Shown: piece by piece, positions 19,164 to 28,289 of the stretch
Layout: each line of letters starts with the position of its first letter
Position numbering within the stretch: position 1 is the stretch's first letter
Assembly (NCBI GenBank): GCA_040757065.1
Contig: JBFLXR010000004.1
Coordinates: 77,894-141,893 of the forward strand
Source: JBFLXR01 sp040757065
GTDB taxonomy: Bacteria > Pseudomonadota > Gammaproteobacteria > Burkholderiales > Gallionellaceae
DNA length: 64,000 nt
Direction: 5' to 3'
Position numbers and translations under genes: made by a program
The notes under the pieces: model-generated
The model's input: only the letters and a program-made list of their open reading frames with translations
What the model was told of the DNA's origin: nothing
The model's database searches: none

Positions 19164-20369
19164 ATGGAATCGTTTCAGTGGGATAAAAATTTCGAAACCG
19201 GTATCGCCGAAGTAGACGATCAGCACCGTCATCTGGTGGATGTCATCAATAATTTCGGCAACGTGCTGGCGGAAGGGGACGAAGCCTCCTTCGAGGAAGT
19301 TAAGGCCGTGCTCGGCGAGCTGGCCGACTACGCCCACTTTCATTTCAGCGAAGAAGAAATCCTAATGGAAAACAAGGGCGTCGATCCGCGCCATACCGTT
19401 TACCAGAAAAGCGAACACGTCAATTTCCTGCAGCAAGTCGAGCAGATGCAGGCCGGGCTGTCGCCGGACAATCTGGAAAGCGCCAAACCTCTGCTACGTT
19501 TCCTGATCTACTGGCTGGCGCACCACATACTCGGCACCGATCAGTCCATGGCGCGGCAGATCGTTTTGATCGATGCGGGAAAAACGCCGCAAGAGGCATT
19601 TCAGACAGACGAGAGCCGTCGTTCCAACGCCGAAGAGCCGCTGCTGCATGCGCTGAACGGTTTGTTCCGCCAAGTGTCGGCGCGCAACCGCGAACTGACG
19701 GAACTCAATCAGCAACTGGAAGCCAAGGTGGCGGAGCGGACGCAGTCGCTGTCGGAGGCCAACCGCGAATTGCAGGTGTTGGTGGAGAAGCTGAAGGCGG
19801 AGCAGGAGGAGTCGCGCCGCCTCAGTCAGGAATTGTCGGTTGCCAATCAGCATCTGGAAGCACTGGCGCTGACCGATGCGCTGACCGGGTTGCCCAACCG
19901 TCGCCACGCCATGCTGTGTCTCGACCAAGTGTGGAACGAGGCCGTGAAGGCGGAAGCGCCGATGGCTTGCATGATGATCGATGCGGACGGTTTTAAGCAG
20001 ATTAACGATACTTACGGGCACGATGCCGGCGATGTGGTGCTGCGCGAGTTGTCTGCTCACCTGCGTCGTGCCGTGCGTACCGACGATGTGGTGTGCCGTT
20101 TGGGTGGCGACGAGTTCCTGATTATCTGTCCGCGTACGCCGCTGCAAGGCGCAATGCTGGTGGCCGAGGCGATGCGGCAGTCGGTAAACGCGCTGCGGGT
20201 TCCGGCGGGCGTCGGTGAGTGGAAAGGCAGTATCAGCGTCGGCGTAGCGGCGCGCACCGGCGAGATGCAAAAACCGGAAGATTTGCTGAAAGCTGCCGAT
20301 GAGGCGGTCTACGTTTCCAAACGCGGCGGGCGTAACCGCGTTTCCATGCCGCCGGGTACGGCTGTTTAG
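19164..20369 (+). CDS. Bacteriohemerythrin-GGDEF diguanylate cyclase
   Basis: A 401-residue fusion. The N-terminal ~130 residues are a hemerythrin domain (begins SFQWDKNFETGIAEVDDQHRHLVD, with the iron-ligand histidines and glutamates in DQHRHL, HFHFSEEE, DPRHTVYQ and LAHHILGTD). A coiled-coil linker (about 165-235, rich in E, Q and L) links to a GGDEF domain with motif GGDEF at 314-318 and LTDALTGLPNRR. The design predicts a c-di-GMP cyclase gated by oxygen binding or redox state of a di-iron site. There is no membrane segment. The ATG at 19164 has AGGGAGA upstream; a GTG at 19158 is possible. The gene is 48 bases after comM and probably separate from metH. Confidence 0.93.
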   Translation: MESFQWDKNFETGIAEVDDQHRHLVDVINNFGNVLAEGDEASFEEVKAVLGELADYAHFHFSEEEILMENKGVDPRHTVYQKSEHVNFLQQVEQMQAGLSPDNLESAKPLLRFLIYWLAHHILGTDQSMARQIVLIDAGKTPQEAFQTDESRRSNAEEPLLHALNGLFRQVSARNRELTELNQQLEAKVAERTQSLSEANRELQVLVEKLKAEQEESRRLSQELSVANQHLEALALTDALTGLPNRRHAMLCLDQVWNEAVKAEAPMACMMIDADGFKQINDTYGHDAGDVVLRELSAHLRRAVRTDDVVCRLGGDEFLIICPRTPLQGAMLVAEAMRQSVNALRVPAGVGEWKGSISVGVAARTGEMQKPEDLLKAADEAVYVSKRGGRNRVSMPPGTAV

Positions 20370-20404
20370 CGCGCGTCAATGGCTGTCCGCACCGAAGTGT
20401 CGAC

Positions 20405-20435
20405 ACGCCGCCCGGCCGGGGCGGCGTGGTAGAAT
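20405..20435 (+). promoter_or_regulatory. GC-rich hairpin followed by metH -10 element
   Basis: A perfect 8-bp stem ACGCCGCC (20405-20412) and GGCGGCGT (20420-20427), loop CGGCCGG, ends 2 bases before TAGAAT (20430-20435), a -10-like hexamer 33 bases before the metH ATG. No T-run follows on the plus strand, so it is a weak terminator candidate for the upstream cyclase or a promoter-associated structure. No cobalamin or SAH riboswitch-like sequence was found. Confidence 0.4.
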
Positions 20436-20468
20436 GTAACCTTTGAATTTCAACCGTTCCGAGCCGTT

Positions 20469-23400
20469 ATGAGCCACACTCCGCACCCCATCGAAGCCCT
20501 GTTGCAGCAACGCATCCTGATTCTGGACGGCGCAATGGGTACCATGATTCAGCGTCACAAGCCGACCGAAGCCGACTACCGCGGCGAGCGTTTTAAGGAT
20601 TGGCACAAAGACCTGAAGGGCAATAACGACTTGCTGGTGCTGACCAAGCCGGAGATCATCAAGAATATTCACCGCGAATATTTGGCTGCCGGCGCGGACA
20701 TCATCGAGACCAACACCTTTGGGGCGAACGGCACAACGCTGCACGCCTACGGTATGCAATCGCTGTGCTACGAATTGAACGTGGCCGGGGCGCGCCTTGC
20801 GCGCGAAGCCTGCGACGAGTTCGAAACGGCGGACAAGCCGCGTTTCGTGGCTGGGGTGCTTGGCCCGACCGACAAGACTGCAACTATTTCGCCGGACGTG
20901 AACGACCCGGCAGCGCGCAACATCACGTTCGACCAACTGGTGGCCGACTACGCCGAAGCGACGCGCGGCTTGCTGGACGGCGGTGCGGATCTGATTCTGA
21001 TCGAAACTATTTTCGATACGCTGAACGCCAAGGCCGCGATTTTTGCGGTGCAGGAAGTGTTCGAGCAGCGCGGCGAAACGCGCCCGATCATGATTTCCGG
21101 CACCATCACCGACGCTTCCGGGCGTACGCTGACCGGCCAGGTGACCGAAGCCTTCTACAATTCGCTGGCCCATGCCAAACCGCTCTCCATCGGCCTGAAT
21201 TGTGCGCTCGGCGCCGAAGAGTTGCGCCAATACGTGGCCGAATTGTCCCGCGTGGCGAATTGCTATGTTTCTGCGCATCCGAATGCCGGGTTGCCCAATC
21301 CGCTGGCGCCGACCGGCTATGACGACACACCGGAAAACATGGCGGGGCACATCCACGAATGGGCGACCAGCGGATTCCTGAATATCATCGGCGGTTGCTG
21401 CGGTACTTCGCCCGACTTCATCAAGGCGATTGCCGAGACGGTGAAGAACATTCCGCCGCGCAAAATTCCGCAAAACCCGGTTGAATGCCGTCTGTCCGGA
21501 TTGGAGCCGTACAACATCGGCGAACGCTCGCTATTCGTCAATGTCGGCGAACGCTGCAACGTGGCCGGTTCGGCCAAGTTCAAGCGCCTGATCATGGAAG
21601 GCCAGTACGAAGAAGCGTTGGAAATCTGTAAGCAGCAGGTCGAAACGGGTGCGCAGATCATCGACGTTAACATGGACGATGCCATGCTTGACGGTCATGC
21701 TGCGATGGTCAAGTTCCTCAACCTGATTGCCTCCGAACCTGATATTTCCAAAGTGCCGGTGATGATCGACTCCTCCAAATGGGAGATCATCGAGGCCGGG
21801 CTGAAGTGCGTGCAGGGCAAGTCCATCGTCAACTCGATTTCGCTGAAAGAGGGCGAAGAGAATTTCATTAAATACGCTACGCTGGTGCGCAAATACGGTG
21901 CGGCAGCGGTCGTGATGGCCTTTGACGAAGCCGGGCAGGCCGATACCTATGCGCGCAAAGTCGAAATCTGCCAGCGCAGCTATGACATCCTAGTGAACAA
22001 GGTCGGTTTCCCGCCGGAAGACATCATTTTCGATCCGAACATTTTCGCGATTGCCACCGGTATCGAAGAGCATGACAACTATGCGGTGGACTTCATCGAG
22101 GCAACCCGCTGGATACGTCAGAATCTGCCATACGCTAAGATAAGCGGCGGCGTTTCCAACGTCTCGTTCTCCTTCCGCGGCAATGAGCCGGTGCGCGAGG
22201 CGATTCATACCGTGTTCCTGTATCACGCCATCAAGGCGGGCATGACCATGGGCATTGTGAATGCCGGTCAGCTCGGCGTGTATGAAGAGCTGCCGAAAGA
22301 CCTGCGCGAAGCCGTCGAAGACGTGGTGCTGAACCGTTACCCGGAAGCGGGCGACAAACTGGTGGCGCTGGCGGAGAACTTTAAAGGCGGCGGCAAAGCG
22401 CAGGTGGAAGACCTCGAATGGCGTAAGGGCACGGTGCAAGAGCGCCTGACCCATGCTCTGGTGCGCGGCATTACCACGTACATCGTGGAAGATACCGAGG
22501 AAGCGCGTCTGCAAGCCGCTTCGCCTGTGGAAGTCATTGAGAACGCACTGATGGGCGGCATGAACGTCGTCGGCGACTTGTTCGGCGCGGGCAAAATGTT
22601 CCTGCCGCAGGTGGTGAAATCCGCCCGCGTGATGAAGCAGGCGGTTGCGCATCTCGTTCCGTATATCGAGGCCGAGAAGGCGAAGAGCGGCAATACCAAG
22701 CCCAAGGGCAAGATTCTGATGGCGACCGTGAAGGGCGACGTACACGACATTGGCAAGAACATCGTCACCGTGGTGTTGCAGTGCAACAACTTCGAGGTGG
22801 TCAACATGGGCGTGATGGTGCCGTGCGAACAGATTCTGCAAACCGCACGCGAACACAACGTAGACATTATCGGGCTCTCGGGCCTGATTACCCCTTCGCT
22901 GGAAGAAATGGCGCACGTGGCGAAAGAAATGGAGCGTCAGGGCTTCAAGATTCCGCTGCTGATCGGCGGTGCGACCACTTCGCGTATTCATACCGCCGTG
23001 AAAATCGCACCGAACTACCCGAGCGGTACGGTAGTCTATGTGACCGACGCTTCGCGTGCAGTGGGCGTGTGCGGTAATCTGCTTTCCGAAACCATGAGCG
23101 CGGCTTACAACGCCGAAGTGAAGGCCGACCAGCAAGCCGCGCGCGACCAGCACGAAGGCAAGAAGGGCAAGGGGGCGCACGTTGCGCTGACAGAAGCGCG
23201 CGAACACGGCCTGAAAACCGATTGGGCGAACTATGCCCCGTCCAAGCCTGCGCAGCTCGGCGTGCATAGCTTGTCGGACTATTCGCTGGAAGAAATCAGC
23301 CGTTATATCGATTGGTCGCCGTTCTTCCAGGCATGGGAACTGGCCGGACGCTATCCTAAGATTCTCGACGATGAAATCGTCGGCGAAGAAGCGCGCAAAC

Positions 23401-24155
23401 TGTTCGCCGACGCCCAAGCCATGCTCAAGCGCATCATCGAAGAAAAATGGCTCACCGCCAACGCCGTGTACGGCCTGTTTCCGGCTAACAGCGTGAACGG
23501 CGACGACATCGAAATCTACACCGACGAATCGCGCAGCCAAGTGGCGATGACCTGGCACAACCTGCGTCAGCAAACCAAGAAGCCGGACAACATTCCGAAC
23601 TTCTGTCTGGCCGATTTCGTCGCACCCAAAGGCAGCGGTGTGGCCGACTACATCGGTGGATTCGCCGTCACCACCGGCATCGGCATCGACGCCCGCGTGG
23701 ACGAATTCGAAAAGAACCACGACGACTACAATAGCATTTTGCTGAAGGCACTGGCCGACCGGCTGGCGGAAGCTTTCGCCGAATTGCTGCATGCTCGTGT
23801 GCGCCGCGAATTCTGGGGCTATGCCGCCGATGAAGCGCTGGATAACGACAGCCTGATCGACGAAAAGTATCGCGGCATCCGTCCGGCGCCCGGCTATCCG
23901 GCCTGTCCGGATCACACTGAAAAAGGCCCGCTGTTCGACTTGCTGCAAGCGCCGCAAAATGCCGGTATCACCCTTACCGACAGCTACGCCATGCTGCCCA
24001 CTGCCGCCGTCAGCGGCTTCTACTTCGCCCACCCGCAGGCGCAATACTTCGCTACCGGCAAAGTGGACAAAGACCAAGTGGAAGATTATGCCAAGCGCAA
24101 GGGCTGGACAGTGGAAGAAGCCGAGCGTTGGCTCGCGCCGGTGCTGAATTACTAA
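20469..24155 (+). CDS. metH: Cobalamin-dependent methionine synthase
   Basis: A 1228-residue MetH with all four modules: the homocysteine domain (zinc cysteines Cys245, Cys310, Cys311 in [11 protein letters not shown] and [11 protein letters not shown]), the methyltetrahydrofolate domain ([18 protein letters not shown]), the cobalamin domain with axial His759 in GDVHDIGKN, and the C-terminal AdoMet reactivation domain (about 900-1228, ending near [18 protein letters not shown]). Length and ligand positions agree with the E. coli enzyme. It transfers methyl groups from methyltetrahydrofolate to homocysteine in the cytoplasm. It has its own promoter-like sequence and is followed 60 bases later by an FKBP gene. 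A 916-residue antisense frame over its 3' half is a shadow. Confidence 0.97.
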   Translation: MSHTPHPIEALLQQRILILDGAMGTMIQRHKPTEADYRGERFKDWHKDLKGNNDLLVLTKPEIIKNIHREYLAAGADIIETNTFGANGTTLHAYGMQSLCYELNVAGARLAREACDEFETADKPRFVAGVLGPTDKTATISPDVNDPAARNITFDQLVADYAEATRGLLDGGADLILIETIFDTLNAKAAIFAVQEVFEQRGETRPIMISGTITDASGRTLTGQVTEAFYNSLAHAKPLSIGLNCALGAEELRQYVAELSRVANCYVSAHPNAGLPNPLAPTGYDDTPENMAGHIHEWATSGFLNIIGGCCGTSPDFIKAIAETVKNIPPRKIPQNPVECRLSGLEPYNIGERSLFVNVGERCNVAGSAKFKRLIMEGQYEEALEICKQQVETGAQIIDVNMDDAMLDGHAAMVKFLNLIASEPDISKVPVMIDSSKWEIIEAGLKCVQGKSIVNSISLKEGEENFIKYATLVRKYGAAAVVMAFDEAGQADTYARKVEICQRSYDILVNKVGFPPEDIIFDPNIFAIATGIEEHDNYAVDFIEATRWIRQNLPYAKISGGVSNVSFSFRGNEPVREAIHTVFLYHAIKAGMTMGIVNAGQLGVYEELPKDLREAVEDVVLNRYPEAGDKLVALAENFKGGGKAQVEDLEWRKGTVQERLTHALVRGITTYIVEDTEEARLQAASPVEVIENALMGGMNVVGDLFGAGKMFLPQVVKSARVMKQAVAHLVPYIEAEKAKSGNTKPKGKILMATVKGDVHDIGKNIVTVVLQCNNFEVVNMGVMVPCEQILQTAREHNVDIIGLSGLITPSLEEMAHVAKEMERQGFKIPLLIGGATTSRIHTAVKIAPNYPSGTVVYVTDASRAVGVCGNLLSETMSAAYNAEVKADQQAARDQHEGKKGKGAHVALTEAREHGLKTDWANYAPSKPAQLGVHSLSDYSLEEISRYIDWSPFFQAWELAGRYPKILDDEIVGEEARKLFADAQAMLKRIIEEKWLTANAVYGLFPANSVNGDDIEIYTDESRSQVAMTWHNLRQQTKKPDNIPNFCLADFVAPKGSGVADYIGGFAVTTGIGIDARVDEFEKNHDDYNSILLKALADRLAEAFAELLHARVRREFWGYAADEALDNDSLIDEKYRGIRPAPGYPACPDHTEKGPLFDLLQAPQNAGITLTDSYAMLPTAAVSGFYFAHPQAQYFATGKVDKDQVEDYAKRKGWTVEEAERWLAPVLNY

Positions 24156-24215
24156 TGCCGATAACAGCGGGGCTGATGTCGGAAATGCAGAGACAACAAC
24201 TGGAAGGAAAATAAA

Positions 24216-24902
24216 TTGAACACCCTCATTCAAACCGACACTACGCTCGGCAGCGGCGCGGAAGCGCAGGCCGGACAAACCGTTATCGTGCATTACACCG
24301 GCTGGCTGTACGATGAGAATGCGCCGGAGAAGAAGGGGGCGAAGTTCGATAGCTCGCGCGACCGTAACGATCCGTTCGGTTTTCCGCTCGGCGGCGGGCA
24401 GGTGATTCCCGGTTGGGATATCGGCGTGCAGGGCATGAAGGTCGGCGGCAGCCGCACTTTGGTGATTCCGCCGGAGATGGGCTACGGCGAGAGCGGCGCG
24501 GGCGGCGTGATTCCTCCGAATGCGACGCTGGTGTTCGACGTGGAACTGCTGAAAGTGGTGAAGACGGACATTTTCGAAGCCAAAATCGGCGAGGGCGAGG
24601 AAGCGCAGGCCGGTCATCATGTGACGGTGCATTACACCGGCTGGCTGTACGATGAAAATGCGCCGGAGAAGAAGGGCGCGAAGTTCGACAGCTCGCGCGA
24701 CCGCGGGGAGCCCTTCGACTTCCCGTTGGGCTACGGCCAAGTGATTCAGGGCTGGGACGTCGGCGTGCAGGGTATGAAAGTCGGCGGCCAGCGTACTTTG
24801 GTGATTCCGCCGGAGATGGGTTACGGTCGCCGCGGTGCGGGCGGCGTGATCCCGCCGAATGCAACGCTGTTGTTCGACGTGGAATTATTGGGCATTCATT
24901 AA
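24216..24902 (+). CDS. Tandem-domain FKBP-type peptidyl-prolyl isomerase
   Basis: A 228-residue protein made of two FKBP isomerase domains, about residues 15-112 and 128-226, without signal peptide, so cytoplasmic. Each copy has [41 protein letters not shown] and [12 protein letters not shown]. The two copies differ at only about 14 of 97 aligned residues, which points to recent duplication or gene conversion. Pocket-lining differences include [11 protein letters not shown] versus [11 protein letters not shown]. The start appears to be TTG at 24216 after AAGGAAA; no in-frame ATG fits. A short frame overlapping the metH stop (24155-24214) fills the gap. Clients are unknown. Confidence 0.92.
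   Translation: MNTLIQTDTTLGSGAEAQAGQTVIVHYTGWLYDENAPEKKGAKFDSSRDRNDPFGFPLGGGQVIPGWDIGVQGMKVGGSRTLVIPPEMGYGESGAGGVIPPNATLVFDVELLKVVKTDIFEAKIGEGEEAQAGHHVTVHYTGWLYDENAPEKKGAKFDSSRDRGEPFDFPLGYGQVIQGWDVGVQGMKVGGQRTLVIPPEMGYGRRGAGGVIPPNATLLFDVELLGIH
24258..24896 (+). repeat. In-frame tandem repeat of 339 bases within the FKBP gene
   Basis: Two direct copies beginning at about 24258 and 24597 (for example GAAGCGCAGGCC at 24261 and 24600), an offset of 339 bases or 113 codons. Long stretches are nearly identical at DNA level (for example the segments encoding [16 protein letters not shown] and [10 protein letters not shown]). Confidence 0.85.
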
Positions 24903-24912
24903 GCCGGACACG

Positions 24913-25266
24913 ATGAATCTGGTCTCGAACCCGGTGCTGGTGACGATACTGATGCTGGCGGTATCGAACCTGTTCATGACTTTCGCATGGTACGGGCATC
25001 TGAAAAACTTTGCGCAGTCGCCGTGGTATGTGGCGGCGCTGGCGAGTTGGGGCATTGCGCTGTTCGAGTATTTGCTGCAAGTGCCGGCCAACCGCATCGG
25101 CTATACCGCGCTGAGCTTGCCGCAACTGAAGATTCTGCAGGAAGTCATTACCCTGTCGGTGTTCGTGCCGTTCGCCGCGCTCTACATGGGGCAGCCGCTG
25201 AAGCTGGATTATTTGTACGCCGGGCTGTGTCTGATGGGCGCGGTGTATTTCATTTTTCGTACCTAA
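24913..25266 (+). CDS. DUF486 family inner-membrane protein
   Basis: A 117-residue protein with four hydrophobic helices, matching the DUF486 family of small membrane proteins distantly related to drug/metabolite transporters. Landmarks are FMTFAWYGHLKNF, SWGIALFEYLLQVPANRIGY, LKILQEVITLSVFVPFA and the C-terminal AGLCLMGAVYFIFRT. The function of the family is not established. The ATG at 24913 is 10 bases after the FKBP stop, and the stop is 3 bases before mpl, so it is probably cotranscribed with mpl. The open frame continues upstream into the FKBP gene but that part is a shadow. Confidence 0.88.
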   Translation: MNLVSNPVLVTILMLAVSNLFMTFAWYGHLKNFAQSPWYVAALASWGIALFEYLLQVPANRIGYTALSLPQLKILQEVITLSVFVPFAALYMGQPLKLDYLYAGLCLMGAVYFIFRT

Positions 25267-25269
25267 ACC

Positions 25270-26613
25270 ATGACCCAAGCTAAACACATTCATATTCTCG
25301 GGATTTGCGGCACTTTTATGGGCGGCATTGCGGTGCTGGCCAAGCAAGCGGGCTACCGCGTCACCGGCTGCGATGCGAACGTCTATCCGCCGATGAGTAC
25401 GCAGTTGGAAGCGCAGGGCATCGAGCTGATTGAGGGGTTCGGCGTCGATCAGTTAGACCTCAATCCCGATATGTATGTGATCGGTAATGTGGTGTCGCGC
25501 GGCAATCCGCTGATGGAGGCGATTCTGAATCGCGGTTTGCCCTACACCTCCGGGCCGCAGTGGCTGGCGCAAACGCTGTTTCAGGACAAGTGGGTGCTCG
25601 GCGTGGCGGGAACGCATGGCAAAACCACTACGACTTCGATGCTGGCATGGATACTGGAATATGCCGGGTTGAATCCCGGCTTCCTGATCGGCGGCGTACC
25701 GCAGAATTTCGGTATTTCGGCACGGCTGACCGATGCGCCGTTTTTCGTGATCGAGGCGGACGAGTACGACACGGCCTTCTTCGATAAGCGCTCCAAATTT
25801 GTGCATTACCGTCCTCGTACGGCCATTTTGAATAATCTTGAGTTCGATCATGCGGACATCTTCGCCGATCTTGCGGCGATCGAGACGCAATTTCATCACT
25901 TGGTGCGCACGGTGCCGGGCAATGGGCTGGTGGTGTGCAACGGCCGCGAGACTGCGCTGGAACGGGTGCTGGCACGCGGGTGCTGGACGCCGATCGAGCT
26001 GTTCGGCTGTGCCGAGGGCTGGAATATCGACGAACAAGACCGTGTGACCTTACGCGGCGAACCGCAAGGCACATTGCAATGGGAGCTGCTCGGCGAGCAT
26101 AACCGCATGAACGCGCTGGCGGCACTGGCAGCGGCGCGCCATGCCGGAGTGCCGGTGGCGCAGGGATTGGCAGCGCTGGCCAGCTTCAAGAATGTGAAGC
26201 GGCGCATGGAAGTGCGCGGTACGGTGAACGGCATCACCGTGTACGACGATTTTGCGCATCACCCCACAGCCATTGATACCACGGTGGCGGGGTTGCGTCG
26301 CAAGGTGGGGGTTGCCCGGATTCTGGCGGTACTAGAGCCGCGCTCTAACACCATGAAGTTGGGTGTGATGAAGGATGCGCTGCCGGCCAGCCTGAAAGAG
26401 GCCGATGCCGTGTTCTGCTATGCAGCGAATCTGGGCTGGGATGCGCGTGCTGCGCTTGCACCGATGGGCGGAAAGGCTTATGTGGAAGACGATCTGACCG
26501 CGCTGATCGAAGCCATTGCCAAGGCTGCGCAGCCGGGGGATCATGTGCTGGTCATGAGCAACGGCGGTTTCGGCGGCATCCACGAGAAATTGCTGAAGCG
26601 CTTGGCAAGCTAG
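25270..26613 (+). CDS. mpl: UDP-N-acetylmuramate:L-alanyl-gamma-D-glutamyl-meso-diaminopimelate ligase
   Basis: A 447-residue Mur-ligase family enzyme that joins recycled murein tripeptide to UDP-MurNAc. The start IHILGICGTFMGGIAVLAKQ and the ATP loop GTHGKTTTTSML are characteristic of Mpl, as is VIEADEYDTAFFDKRSKF in the central domain; the C-terminal domain has MEVRGTVNGITVYDDFAHHP. It acts in the cytoplasm. Together with amgK and murU (29-31 kb) it shows that this organism salvages both the peptide and sugar parts of peptidoglycan. It starts 3 bases after the DUF486 gene and is followed 9 bases later by a membrane-protein gene. Confidence 0.95.
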   Translation: MTQAKHIHILGICGTFMGGIAVLAKQAGYRVTGCDANVYPPMSTQLEAQGIELIEGFGVDQLDLNPDMYVIGNVVSRGNPLMEAILNRGLPYTSGPQWLAQTLFQDKWVLGVAGTHGKTTTTSMLAWILEYAGLNPGFLIGGVPQNFGISARLTDAPFFVIEADEYDTAFFDKRSKFVHYRPRTAILNNLEFDHADIFADLAAIETQFHHLVRTVPGNGLVVCNGRETALERVLARGCWTPIELFGCAEGWNIDEQDRVTLRGEPQGTLQWELLGEHNRMNALAALAAARHAGVPVAQGLAALASFKNVKRRMEVRGTVNGITVYDDFAHHPTAIDTTVAGLRRKVGVARILAVLEPRSNTMKLGVMKDALPASLKEADAVFCYAANLGWDARAALAPMGGKAYVEDDLTALIEAIAKAAQPGDHVLVMSNGGFGGIHEKLLKRLAS

Positions 26614-26622
26614 GAGCGAGAC

Positions 26623-27132
26623 ATGGCTTTTCAGATTAGCGAAGCGGAATCCAAGGCGGCACAAGGCGTGCACAACCTGTTTATCGGCGGGGTGTTTTTC
26701 TTCGACTTGCTGCTGACGCCGGGGGCGATTGCATTAAAAATCGGCATGGCCGCTTTTCTGATTCCGCTGGTGTTGTCCGGTAGTTTGTTTGCCTATATTT
26801 ATGCGCGCAGCCGCAAACCGGCAGCGTGGTTCGTGCAGGCGCACTGGCTGCTGGCATGGCAGCGCTGTAAGCTGTTGCTGATCGGTTATGCGGTGACGGC
26901 GGCCTTCCTTGCTGCGGCGTGGTTGCTGACGATGTCCGGACACGATGCCAACATGAAACACATTATGATGACGGCCTTGTCGCGTATCGCAGTGATGCCC
27001 TCGCTGATTATGCTGATGGTGACCGTAGTGTTGGAATTCAGCGCACAAAATCAGGCCGGTCGCGGCGAATTGCCGGAGAAGCTGGTGCGGAAATTTCCGC
27101 CGCCCGAGGGCGTGGTGCAGCGGGTCGGTTAA
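26623..27132 (+). CDS. Hypothetical integral membrane protein
   Basis: A 169-residue protein that I do not recognise. Four hydrophobic segments are visible: about residues 17-33, 38-58, 86-106 and 120-140 (for example LLIGYAVTAAFLAAAWLLTM). The C-terminal ~25 residues are charged and proline-rich (KFPPPEGVVQRVG) and probably cytoplasmic. No catalytic or binding motif is apparent. GGAGCGAGA precedes the ATG, 9 bases after mpl, so it likely shares that transcript. Its stop overlaps the stop of the convergent ubiH gene by 4 bases (27129-27132), a tail-to-tail arrangement with no room for a terminator. Confidence 0.75.
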   Translation: MAFQISEAESKAAQGVHNLFIGGVFFFDLLLTPGAIALKIGMAAFLIPLVLSGSLFAYIYARSRKPAAWFVQAHWLLAWQRCKLLLIGYAVTAAFLAAAWLLTMSGHDANMKHIMMTALSRIAVMPSLIMLMVTVVLEFSAQNQAGRGELPEKLVRKFPPPEGVVQRVG

Positions 27133-28289
27133 CCGTTTGCGCCGAACATCATCCGCTTGGCGACGAAGCGTTTGAGCGGCGGCAGGCTATCCAGTGCGCT
27201 GAGGCTGAGCGCGCGCACCTCTCCGATGACCGGCAACCCGTTTGAAAACAACCGTACCAAACCATCCGTGAAGCGGATTCCCGCTGTGCGGTCAGGTGCC
27301 CGCGACTGGCAGTATGCCGTCAGCATACGTTCCGAGCCGATGTCGTCCGGCGCGTGATCGAGTATGGTCTGTGCCAATTCCCAGGCATCGCGTAACCCTA
27401 TATTGAAACCTTGACCGGCGACCGGGTGCAAAGTTTGCGCGGCGTTGCCGATCAGCGCGGTATGCGGCAGCGTTAGTTGCGTAGCGCGTTTCAGGCGTAA
27501 CGGATAGCAACTGCGCGTCCCTACGCTGGTGAAACGACCGACCCGGTCGCCGAAATGGTCGTGCAGGCCGTTGAGAAAATGCGCTACTTCCCAGTTCACC
27601 ATTTCCTGCGCCGTTTCGTGCGGCGCCGTCCAGACTAGTTCGTAACCGCCCCGGTAGGGCAGCAGGGCGACCGGACCTTGTGCGGTGAAGCGTTCAAAAG
27701 CGGTATCCGGCTGCGGGTGCGCGCAGGTTACATGTGCAATGACCGCGCTTTGACCGTAGTCGTGCAATTCCGGCGGGTGGCTGGTTTCCAACAAGCGGCC
27801 CCCGTCGGCGACTACGGCTAAGCGGGCATGTAGTGTGTGGGTTGTGTCGCCATGCCGGTAAACGATCTCGGCTGCTTTGCTGCCGGGCGCTAGCGATTCG
27901 ACTTGTGCGCCGGTCAGATAGCTAATATCCGATTCGGCTTGTAAGGCGCGCTGCATGGCGCTGTGTAATACCGGATAGGGCAGCACATAGCCGAGTTCGG
28001 GCACGTGCTGTTCTTCCGCACGCAGCAGGCTGCGGCCGAAGCTGTGTTTCTGCGAAATGTGGATGGTGCGAATATTGGCTACGCTGCTGACGTTGCGCCA
28101 TACGCCGAGACGGTCGAGCAGCAGGCGGCTGCCGTAGGCTAACGCCAGCGCACGCGGGTCAGCGGCGGCGGCTTCGACACCGCGGGCTTCCAGCACCCGT
28201 ACATCCAGCCCGTTGCCTCTTAGCGCCAGAGCGAGTGCCAGCCCGACGGGCCCGCCGCCGATGATGGCGATGTCGCAGGCGTTAGTCAT
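27129..28289 (-). CDS. ubiH: UbiH/UbiF family FAD-dependent ubiquinone hydroxylase
   Basis: A 386-residue flavoprotein monooxygenase of the UbiH/VisC/COQ6 family, which hydroxylates the ubiquinone ring. The N-terminal dinucleotide fold is DIAIIGGGPVGLALALALRG, the second FAD motif is VVADGGRLLET, and the family signature appears as LIGNAAQTLHPVAGQGFNIGLRDAWELA. The ring position oxidised cannot be decided from sequence; UbiH is the closest guess. It is the last gene of an amgK-murU-pepP-ubiH run on the minus strand, overlapping the pepP stop by 8 bases. pepP-ubiH adjacency is a familiar proteobacterial arrangement and supports the assignment. Confidence 0.88.
   Translation of the reverse strand: MTNACDIAIIGGGPVGLALALALRGNGLDVRVLEARGVEAAAADPRALALAYGSRLLLDRLGVWRNVSSVANIRTIHISQKHSFGRSLLRAEEQHVPELGYVLPYPVLHSAMQRALQAESDISYLTGAQVESLAPGSKAAEIVYRHGDTTHTLHARLAVVADGGRLLETSHPPELHDYGQSAVIAHVTCAHPQPDTAFERFTAQGPVALLPYRGGYELVWTAPHETAQEMVNWEVAHFLNGLHDHFGDRVGRFTSVGTRSCYPLRLKRATQLTLPHTALIGNAAQTLHPVAGQGFNIGLRDAWELAQTILDHAPDDIGSERMLTAYCQSRAPDRTAGIRFTDGLVRLFSNGLPVIGEVRALSLSALDSLPPLKRFVAKRMMFGANG

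Noticed and set aside
20370..20468. Cobalamin or SAH riboswitch before metH
   Set aside because: The leader is under 100 bases and shows only a GC-rich hairpin and a -10 element; no known riboswitch core was found.
21990..24740. 916-residue open frame on the minus strand
   Set aside because: Antisense to metH and the FKBP gene, rich in His/Arg/Gln with no recognisable domain; a shadow frame.
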